Shown: positions 7,066 through 12,475 of the stretch, piece by piece
How the letters are laid out: every line of letters starts with the position of its first letter
Numbering within the stretch: position 1 is the first letter of the stretch
Origin: CAYTQK01 sp964439745
GTDB taxonomy: Bacteria > Desulfobacterota > Desulfobacteria > Desulfobacterales > Desulfosudaceae
DNA length: 21,264 nucleotides
Assembly: GCA_964439745.1 (NCBI GenBank)
Contig: CAYTQK010000015.1
Coordinates: forward strand, 1 to 21,264
Direction of reading: 5' to 3'
The notes under the pieces: model-generated
Told to the model about the DNA's origin: nothing
The model's database searches: none
The model's input: the letters and a program-made list of their open reading frames with translations, nothing else
Program-made: the position numbers and the translations under genes

Positions 7066-7824
7066 TTAGTCCCGCAAATCCTCCGGACCGTGGCAGGCGG
7101 TGCAGGTAACGGGGCCGGTTCCGGTTTTTTGCTCCTCCAGTTTCTGGTGACAGGCCACGCAGGAATCATGCGAGGCCTGGCGCAAAGACCGTACTGATTC
7201 GGTTGGCTGGTCCTGGTGACAGTACAGGCAAGGCTCTTCGGTGCCTTCTTCATAATACAATCGTCCGGTCTGCTGGTCATACTGATGATGGCAGACCCGG
7301 CAGTTTGTCTGGTCGTCGCCTGTCTCCGGCTGGATGGCGGTGGAGCTTTCATGCCGGTAATGCAATGACGGGTCAAATCCTGCCGGCTGGAGAGATGATT
7401 CCCAGAGGTTCCGTGTTTTGTGACACAGCCGGCATTGACCGATCCGGGGCCCTGTTTTTTGACCCGCCGCCCTCTGGTCAACATGGCAGGAGATGCAGTG
7501 TTCATGATAGAAATCTCCGGCCGCCGCCGCCGCCAGCTGTTCCCGACGCTTGAACCTAAAGTCCAGGGCAGCGCCTTTTGCCTGGTGACAAACCGCGCAA
7601 TCTTGGTCGACGGCTTGGCTGTGCAGCCCGTGAACAAACTGGACCGGCGGCATCTCGTCTTTTGCCGCTCCCGTGGTGGAGATATTAATCGTTATGATAT
7701 CAGGACGTTTCACCTGTTCCTGGCGGGAGACCAGATCCCCGGCCTGCCCGAGGGCGAGCCATCCCGCCCCTGCAACAAGGAAGGCTCCCAGCGACCACAT
7801 TAGCTGCGTGCGAAGTTTACCCAT
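7066..7824 (-). CDS. Periplasmic heptahaem cytochrome c (cytochrome c3-like)
   Basis: A 252-residue exported cytochrome. Residues 1-28 are a signal peptide or anchor (basic MGKLR, then a hydrophobic run to about residue 26). Seven CxxCH haem c sites start at residues 76, 110, 131, 175, 199, 222 and 241. Many other histidines (for example H64, H68, H107, H155, H158, H180, H219) could be distal ligands. It is the first gene of the c-b-Fe-S trio and takes the place of TmcA. The characterised TmcA is tetrahaem, so seven motifs mark a different cytochrome in the same position. Start: ATG 7824 with AGGAAAAAC upstream. Probably it exchanges electrons with periplasmic hydrogenase or formate dehydrogenase cytochromes and passes them to the TmcC-like subunit. 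Confidence 0.9.
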   Translation of the reverse strand: MGKLRTQLMWSLGAFLVAGAGWLALGQAGDLVSRQEQVKRPDIITINISTTGAAKDEMPPVQFVHGLHSQAVDQDCAVCHQAKGAALDFRFKRREQLAAAAAGDFYHEHCISCHVDQRAAGQKTGPRIGQCRLCHKTRNLWESSLQPAGFDPSLHYRHESSTAIQPETGDDQTNCRVCHHQYDQQTGRLYYEEGTEEPCLYCHQDQPTESVRSLRQASHDSCVACHQKLEEQKTGTGPVTCTACHGPEDLRD

Positions 7825-7989
7825 GTTTTTCCTGATTAAGCGTCAAAAAATTATGCGGTTGATGGCTTCGGCTTTTATCGGGTTCAACCCGGCCACATTT
7901 ATTGCGATTACGTTCCGCAGCGAGATCCTGCCGCCGGTTTTCCCCGGTCCGTCGCCAGCCGGAAGAAGAACTGGCTCCCGAAACCGGAT

Positions 7990-8394
7990 TCAGCCGTTCT
8001 TTTGGCCCAGCAGTTGCTTGATGGTCCGGAGCAGTTCGGATTTGTCTACCGGCTTGTCAAAAAAGTGATCCGGGCTGAAATAGTCCGCATCCCTATGGAG
8101 ATCGATTTGAACGCCCAGTTCATCCTTCATGCCGGAGATGCCGATGATGGGAATTTCGGCCAGGGCGGCATCGGTTCTCAGCCGCCGGCAGATTTCAAAA
8201 CCGGAATACAGCGACTCCATCATGACATCCAGCAGAATCAGGTCCGGTGCCTGTTCTTTAACTAATTCCAGTGCCTTCTGCCCATCCGCCGCAGTTAATA
8301 CCTGAAAACCGTTGCGTCTTAAAAATGTTTCCATGGTAAACAGGTAATCGGCATTGTCATCAATTACCAATATGGTTTTTTCGTCTTGTTCCAT
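7990..8394 (-). CDS. Single-domain response regulator (receiver)
   Basis: A 134-residue stand-alone receiver: IDDN (11-14), phospho-acceptor Asp56 (LILLDVMME), Ser87 (GISG) and Lys114 (FDKPV). The loop between Ser87 and Lys114 is longer than usual (DELGVQIDLHRDADYFSPDH). No output domain is present. The ATG at 8394 has AAAGGG about 8 bases upstream; the TTG at 8400 would be too close to it. It lies downstream of the PAS kinase 8506-9570 across a 111-base gap with two hairpins, and 165 bases upstream of the cytochrome c gene. In that 165-base gap I see no gene and no convincing promoter. Confidence 0.88.
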   Translation of the reverse strand: MEQDEKTILVIDDNADYLFTMETFLRRNGFQVLTAADGQKALELVKEQAPDLILLDVMMESLYSGFEICRRLRTDAALAEIPIIGISGMKDELGVQIDLHRDADYFSPDHFFDKPVDKSELLRTIKQLLGQKNG

Positions 8395-8409
8395 GCCCAA
8401 TCCCTTTCG

Positions 8410-8450
8410 CCGGGTATACCCCGGCCCGGATAGTTCGCCAATATCCGGGC
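8410..8450 (-). repeat. Two tandem hairpins, including a perfect GCCCGGATA palindrome, between kinase and receiver genes
   Basis: GCCCGGATA (8424-8432) and TATCCGGGC (8442-8450) are perfect 9-base inverted arms around a 9-base loop. Next to it CCGGG (8410-8414) and CCCGG (8420-8424) form a second hairpin; the two share one base. There is no T-run, so a terminator is unlikely. The larger palindrome contains the GCCCGGATATTGG motif also found at 943-955. Possible roles are a REP-like element, an RNA-processing site or an mRNA stabiliser between the two cistrons. Confidence 0.6.
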
Positions 8451-8505
8451 TGAACGCCCCTTTCTATGTTATGCCCTGTCCGACTACCAGCCGGATCGCC
8501 ACTTT

Positions 8506-9570
8506 TTACGGCAATCGAAAAATAATCCGAAACAGACTCCCCCGCCCCTGCTTGGTCAAAACTTCTATTTTGCCGCTATGGTTTTTGACGATTTTTTTGA
8601 CCAGCATTAATCCCAGACCTGTGCCGGTATGGCCCTTGGTGGAGAAAAAGTCCTGAAAAATATGGTCATAGGTGTTTTTGTCCATGCCGGTGGCGTTGTC
8701 TTCCACTTCAAACATAAAATGCTGACGGTCATAATAATCCAGCCGCAGAAAAACCTGGTGGAGGTGTTGCTGCTTGTCTTTTTGACAGGCCTGCAGCGCG
8801 TTCCAGATCAAGTTGCTCAGCAGGCGTGAAATCCCCGCCGGATCCATTTTTATGGTGGGCAGATCCGGGGTCAACTGCAGGAGCAATTGCACGCCCAAAG
8901 ATTGGGCTTTGTCCGCGAACAACTGCCCGGCCTGCCGGCTCAGGTCCTCCGGGGAAACATCCTGCAATCGCGGCTGCTGGTCTTTGGCGGAAAACAGAAT
9001 GTTTTGCGTTATGCGGGTCAGTTCGGTGATATTGCGTTTGACCACGTCCCATCCCTGTATAGAAAGAGACTTATCCTGATCATGCATGGCTTCATCCACG
9101 ACGTAGACGCCGCCCTGAATGTTTTCCAGAATATTTTTAATATCATGTGACAAAAAGGCGATGGATTGGCCCAGGGTGACCATTTCCCGGTGAATATTCT
9201 TGATGGCGCTTACGTCGGCCAGAAGTTTTAAAGAAGCAATGACGTTTCCCACCACATCAAAAAAAGGGGCGGAGAAGGCCAGCATTTCCATCATCCGACC
9301 ATCAGCGTAGTACACAATCTCCTCGGAAACATGAAACCCCTTATCGCGAAAGGTCTCTCTTACCGGGCAATCCTGACATGGGTATTGGGCACCTTTTAAA
9401 ACCGAGTAACAGGTCTTCCCTCGAATGGCGGGCCCGAAATCTTTTAATAAGCTGTGGTTGGAAAAAAGGATGTTAAAATCTTTATCCTGGATCATCAAAT
9501 AGCACGGCAGAGCATCCAGAATACTTTTAAAGGTTAAATCCTGCAGGCTGTCTTTGTTGGTAAGGTCCAT
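8506..9570 (-). CDS. PAS sensor histidine kinase with Cys-x10-Cys-x2-Cys motif
   Basis: A 354-residue cytoplasmic kinase with no membrane segment. The PAS domain covers about residues 10-125 with LPCYLMIQD (C23) and C54-x10-C65-x2-C68 (TCYSVL, YPCQDCPV). The phosphotransfer helix has H142 (AFLSHDIKNIL). The ATPase domain has N257 (NLIWNALQA), DNATGM (291-296) and GTGLGL (316-321). The ATG at 9570 has GGAAGGG 3 bases upstream. The PAS-HK core closely resembles that of the kinase at 1644-3152 but lacks its pseudoreceiver. It sits 31 bases downstream of the Usp gene and upstream of a receiver gene that is its likely substrate. The signal is unknown; the clustered cysteines suggest redox, metal or a cofactor. 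Confidence 0.88.
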   Translation of the reverse strand: MDLTNKDSLQDLTFKSILDALPCYLMIQDKDFNILFSNHSLLKDFGPAIRGKTCYSVLKGAQYPCQDCPVRETFRDKGFHVSEEIVYYADGRMMEMLAFSAPFFDVVGNVIASLKLLADVSAIKNIHREMVTLGQSIAFLSHDIKNILENIQGGVYVVDEAMHDQDKSLSIQGWDVVKRNITELTRITQNILFSAKDQQPRLQDVSPEDLSRQAGQLFADKAQSLGVQLLLQLTPDLPTIKMDPAGISRLLSNLIWNALQACQKDKQQHLHQVFLRLDYYDRQHFMFEVEDNATGMDKNTYDHIFQDFFSTKGHTGTGLGLMLVKKIVKNHSGKIEVLTKQGRGSLFRIIFRLP

Positions 9571-9601
9571 TACCCTTCCTGCCGTATATGAGGTAACGTA
9601 T

Positions 9602-10087
9602 TCAAGAACCCGTCCTTTGAGAGCGGTTGGGGCTACCGATGGTGATGACCTGACAATTGGCGAATTTGGACACATTGGCCGCTGTTTTGGTGTAAGTCCG
9701 GCGCTTATCCTCTTTGTGCCCAGCCGTCCCCAGGATGATCAAGTCAATCTGGTTTTCGTCGGCATAACTAATAATTTCAAAATCCGGGGAGCCTACCTTG
9801 ACGATAAAGGAATAATCAATCTCACCCTGACATCTTTTTTCGTAAACGCTTTTCAGGGCGCCCAGCTCTTCCAAACGGTGACGTTCATCCTCCTCTTCCG
9901 ATTTTTTCGCGCTTTCTTCCGAAGATAAGGATTCATGCAAATGAAGGCCGCAGGGATTCACCGAGGGAATCACATTCATGAAATGCAATCTGGCCTGATA
10001 CTTGACGGCCTGGTCCAGGGCGTGGGTAAATGCGGATTCGGCGTCATCGGAATAGTCGGTGCAGAATAAAATGTTCTTGTATTGCAC
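9602..10087 (-). CDS. Universal stress protein (single Usp domain)
   Basis: A 161-residue UspA-fold protein. The first strand is VQYKNILFCTDYSDDAESAF, and the C-terminal region is DLIILGTAGHKEDKRR followed by FANCQVITIGSP. The GTAG loop is kept, but the later G-S/T of the ATP-binding signature reads TAAN, so ATP binding is uncertain. An acidic, charged insertion (SSEESAKKSEEEDERHR) lies about residues 54-70. I start at the GTG at 10087 because it opens the first Usp strand and has AAAGGA about 8 bases upstream; longer ATG-type starts add an unrelated leader. It is the first gene after the promoter at 10172-10201, so it heads the kinase/receiver/cytochrome array. Confidence 0.85.
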   Translation of the reverse strand: MQYKNILFCTDYSDDAESAFTHALDQAVKYQARLHFMNVIPSVNPCGLHLHESLSSEESAKKSEEEDERHRLEELGALKSVYEKRCQGEIDYSFIVKVGSPDFEIISYADENQIDLIILGTAGHKEDKRRTYTKTAANVSKFANCQVITIGSPNRSQRTGS

Positions 10088-10165
10088 GTTGGCATCCTTT
10101 TTTGGCGAGGATGGAAAATTGTTGGGGATAACCCGGGAGGCGCCGGAGTGGAAGGTTATCACTGT

Positions 10166-10198
10166 CAATATATCATACTAAAGCAATCTGATATATTG
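10166..10198. promoter_or_regulatory. Perfect inverted repeat straddling the usp promoter (operator candidate)
   Basis: CAATATATCA (10166-10175) and TGATATATTG (10189-10198) are perfect 10-base inverted arms with a 13-base spacer. One arm overlaps the -10 and the other the -35 of the promoter at 10172-10201, so a protein bound here would block RNA polymerase. The regulator is unknown. Confidence 0.55.
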
Positions 10199-10201
10199 CA
10201 A
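10172..10201 (-). promoter_or_regulatory. Sigma70-type promoter of the Usp-kinase-cytochrome array
   Basis: TTGCAA (10201-10196), 18-base spacer, TATGAT (10177-10172) on the minus strand, in an A/T-rich 214-base gap. The leader to the GTG at 10087 is about 80 bases. Confidence 0.5.
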
Positions 10202-10223
10202 CTAATTTACTATGATAATAAAC

Positions 10224-10259
10224 AAAAAAAGCGGGCCTGTCAAAATGAATTTTTGTCAG
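10224..10259 (-). terminator. Possible terminator after metF
   Basis: On the minus strand CTGACAAAA / TTTTGACAG pair with one mismatch around ATTCA (10259-10237); seven T follow 6 bases later (10230-10224). The stem is A/T-rich and not flush with the T-run, so the call is weak. A separate hairpin, GCCGG/CCGGC at 10275-10295 followed by seven T (10296-10302), reads in the plus direction and could stop antisense transcripts entering metF. Confidence 0.3.
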
Positions 10260-10295
10260 AGATAATGTTCCCCGGCCGGTATCGATTGCTCCGGC

Positions 10296-10322
10296 TTTTT
10301 TTCACGAAATATTCGAATCAGG
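10296..10322 (-). repeat. Divergent copy of the GCCCGGATATT repeat overlapping the metF stop codon
   Basis: The minus strand reads CCTGATTCGAATATTTCGTG and then A-rich sequence. It matches the long copy (CCTGAGCCCGGATATTTCAT, from 6264) over CCTGA and the CGxATATTTCxTGA core. The stop codon of metF (10304-10302) and its last residues (DSNIS) lie inside it. Confidence 0.35.
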
Positions 10323-11255
10323 GGCGGGGCGCGGCAGGACCCCGGCCCGTTCGGCGATTTCCGGCACCTTGTGCTCCCATTCAATGGCCATCAGGTGCAC
10401 CCCGGCCACCCCTTCCATCTCCCGGAATTCGGCGATCTGTTCCAGGGCAAAGCGGATGCCCTCTTCCGGCTGCTGGTCCTTGTCCACCCCTTTCAGGCGC
10501 TTGACCAGGGCGTCCGGAATATCCATGCCCGGCACGAACTTTTTCATGAAATTGGCCATGCCGGCGCTTTTCATGGGGGTCACCCCGGCCAGGATGAAGC
10601 ATTTTTCAGCAAGTCCCATATCGACCGCCATTTTCATGAACTGCCGGAACTTGTCCATGTTGAAGATGCACTGGGTCTGGATGAAGTCGGCCCCGGCGGC
10701 GATCTTGTTGGCCAGTCGGTAAACCCGGTATTCAAACGGATCGGCAAAGGGATTGCAGGCGGCCCCGACGAACATGGCCGGCCGGCCTTCCACCGGCTCT
10801 TCTTTTTCGTTCATGAACTTGCCCTCGTCCCGCATTTTGACGGCCAGCCGGATTAGCTGCATGGAGTCAATGTCGTGAACGTTCTTGGCCTGGGGGTGAT
10901 TGCCGAAGGTCTGGTGGTCCCCGGACAGGCAGAGGATGTTGCGTATTCCCAGGGCGTGGGCGCCGAGGATGTCACTGGTCAGGGCCAGGCGGTTGCGGTC
11001 CCGGCAGACCATCTGGAAATTGGGCTCCAGTCCTTCATGGATCATCAGGTGGGAGGCGGCCAGGCTGGACATGCGGACCACGGCGGTCTGGTTGTCGGTC
11101 ATGTTGACGGCATCGACGTTGCCCTTGAGATAGCCGAACTTTTTGGTCAGATGCTCCGTGTCCGCGCCCTTGGGCGGACCGCACTCCCCGGTAAAAGCGA
11201 AATGACCGGCCCGCAGCACTTTTTCCAGGTTGCTCCCTGATTTCATGTCGCTCAT
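10302..11255 (-). CDS. metF: Methylenetetrahydrofolate reductase, MetF type
   Basis: A 317-residue MTHFR TIM-barrel protein that binds FAD and interconverts methylene- and methyl-tetrahydrofolate. The catalytic acid fits E24 (FTGECGPPKG), and LSGDH (110-114, D113) matches the family's GD loop that contacts the flavin and folate. Later ADFIQTQCIFNMDKF and FILAGVTPMKSAGMANF are typical MetF strands. AAGGAG lies 7 bases before the ATG. It is the last gene of the operon and begins 11 bases after metV. In acetogens MetF works in complex with MetV, HdrABC and MvhD; the same set is present here, so electrons probably come through the Hdr/MvhD module rather than directly from NAD(P)H. Direction (CO2 reduction or acetate/methyl oxidation) cannot be read from sequence. 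Confidence 0.92.
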   Translation of the reverse strand: MSDMKSGSNLEKVLRAGHFAFTGECGPPKGADTEHLTKKFGYLKGNVDAVNMTDNQTAVVRMSSLAASHLMIHEGLEPNFQMVCRDRNRLALTSDILGAHALGIRNILCLSGDHQTFGNHPQAKNVHDIDSMQLIRLAVKMRDEGKFMNEKEEPVEGRPAMFVGAACNPFADPFEYRVYRLANKIAAGADFIQTQCIFNMDKFRQFMKMAVDMGLAEKCFILAGVTPMKSAGMANFMKKFVPGMDIPDALVKRLKGVDKDQQPEEGIRFALEQIAEFREMEGVAGVHLMAIEWEHKVPEIAERAGVLPRPAPDSNIS

Positions 11256-11266
11256 GGAGTGTCTCC

Positions 11267-11941
11267 TTATCCGTTTTGAATCAACTCTTCCCGGATGCTC
11301 CGCCGGGGGCCGCCGTCCCGGGCGGTGCGCCAGTCCCTAGGCTCACGGATCTGCAGCAGGTCATCCAGCCGGCCGGCGGCCATCTTTTTTTTCACGATGG
11401 TGTCCCAGATGCATTCGGTCTCCCGGGATACTTCGCAGACGCCGTCGGCCGAACCGCCGCAGGGGCCGTGCAGGAGGCTCTTGGCACAGCGGGCAATGGG
11501 GCAGAGTCCGTCAAAATGGTGAATCAGGCAGGTCCCGCAGCCGGCGCAGCGTTCTTCCCAGACACCATGGCTCACCGCGCCGCCGTAAAAAGTCGTATCC
11601 ACGGCCGGAAAAAAACGCTGCTCCGGATAGGCCTCGGAGAGAAACTGCGGCCCCACGCCGCAGGCCATGGAGAGAACCGCCTCATAATCGGCTACATCCG
11701 GGCGCAGCTGCTCAATATATTCCGTGTCGCACTGCCGCTCCAGCACCCGGGTATCTATCTGAATGGCCGCGCCCTCTTTTTTGCGGGCGATATTCAGGGC
11801 CGCAGCCAGCACTTCCACTTCCTTGGCGCCGCCCACGTTGCAGACGGTGACGCAGCCCTTGCACCCGACCAGCAGAATCCTGGAAAAAGGAGCGATCATG
11901 GCCAGGAGTTCTTCCAGTGGTTTGCGATCAGCAACAATCAT
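11267..11941 (-). CDS. metV: MetV, MTHFR C-terminal-type Fe-S/zinc partner of MetF
   Basis: A 224-residue protein of the MetV type, the partner subunit of MetF in Wood-Ljungdahl bacteria. The N-terminal half carries GCKGCVTVCNVGG (C27, C30, C34) and further cysteines at C71 and C94. The C-terminal half is the MTHFR_C-type Cys-rich region: C132, C135, C138, C147, C152, C161 and C169, including LCPIARCAKSLLHGPCGG. These should bind Fe-S clusters and perhaps zinc, connecting MetF to the Hdr module. AAGAGG precedes the ATG at 11941. It lies 70 bases after mvhD and 11 bases before metF. Confidence 0.88.
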   Translation of the reverse strand: MIVADRKPLEELLAMIAPFSRILLVGCKGCVTVCNVGGAKEVEVLAAALNIARKKEGAAIQIDTRVLERQCDTEYIEQLRPDVADYEAVLSMACGVGPQFLSEAYPEQRFFPAVDTTFYGGAVSHGVWEERCAGCGTCLIHHFDGLCPIARCAKSLLHGPCGGSADGVCEVSRETECIWDTIVKKKMAAGRLDDLLQIREPRDWRTARDGGPRRSIREELIQNG

Positions 11942-12011
11942 GGCTCACCTCTTGAATAATGGCCCATTTTATCGAAATTACCGCTGGGGCCGGTTTTCGG
12001 TCAGCCCCCCC

Positions 12012-12440
12012 TCAGGCGGCCGGTTTTTTCCGGCGCAAAGGAGAAGGCCCCAGGGCGGTCACCGCGGCCGCCATTTCCCGGGCGATTTCGGCGAAACGCT
12101 GGCCCTGGGCGGAAGAGAGGTTATACATGGCCACCCGTTCCGGCTCGATACCGATCTCCCCGAGAATCTTTTTCACATAAGCCACCTTGCGGGCGGCCTT
12201 GAGATTGCCGCTGCGAAAATGGCATTCGCCTTCCAGGCAACCGGCCACGTAAACCCCGTCCGCCCCGTCTTCGATGGCGTTGAGCAGATGAATAACATCC
12301 ACCCGCCCGGAGCAGGGCACCTGGACCACTTTGACCGCGGCGGGATAGGAGAGTCGCAGGGAACCTGCCAGGTCCCCGGCCGCATAAGCTCAGTACTGGC
12401 AGCAGAAGGCGATGATTTTCGGTTCAAAATTGTCCGTCAT
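12012..12440 (-). CDS. mvhD: MvhD-type electron-transfer subunit, selenocysteine-containing (TGA at 12390-12392 read as Sec)
   Basis: A 142-residue protein when the in-frame TGA (12392-12390) is read as selenocysteine 17. The N-terminus reads MTDNFEPKIIAFCCQY-U-AYAAGDLAG, then SLRLSYPAAVKVVQ and VPCSGRVD. This is the MvhD/FlpD signature, in which the third position of the CCxxC-like cluster is Cys in most members and Sec in some. Other conserved cysteines are C13, C14, C43 (PCSGR) and the later GCLEGECHF. It binds a [2Fe-2S] cluster and passes electrons to HdrA. Starting after the TGA (a GTG at 12329) would remove the metal-binding N-terminus. The ATG at 12440 has GGGGGAA upstream; an ATG at 12455 is also in frame. 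It lies 35 bases after hdrA. No frameshift is needed, and a recoding hairpin follows the TGA. Confidence 0.9.
12359..12392 (-). promoter_or_regulatory. Putative bacterial SECIS in mvhD
   Basis: After the TGA (12392-12390) come 12 bases and then a hairpin: stem GGGGAC (12377-12372) with GTTCCC (12364-12359), one G-U pair, loop CTGGCAG. The loop holds the GG expected for SelB recognition, about 20 bases from the TGA, inside the usual bacterial window. Confidence 0.65.
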
Positions 12441-12475
12441 GATCGATTCCCCCATGTTGATTGGGCCGGTTAGCG

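Noticed and set aside
6963..7637. 224-codon frame on the minus strand overlapping the cytochrome c gene
   Set aside because: It is another reading frame of the heptahaem cytochrome, lacks any CxxCH and reads as Arg/Thr/Pro-rich noise.
7825..7989. Possible sigma54 promoter upstream of the cytochrome c gene (TGGCCGGGTTGA)
   Set aside because: The -24 TGGC is present but the -12 GC is missing, and no activator gene of the NtrC type is nearby.
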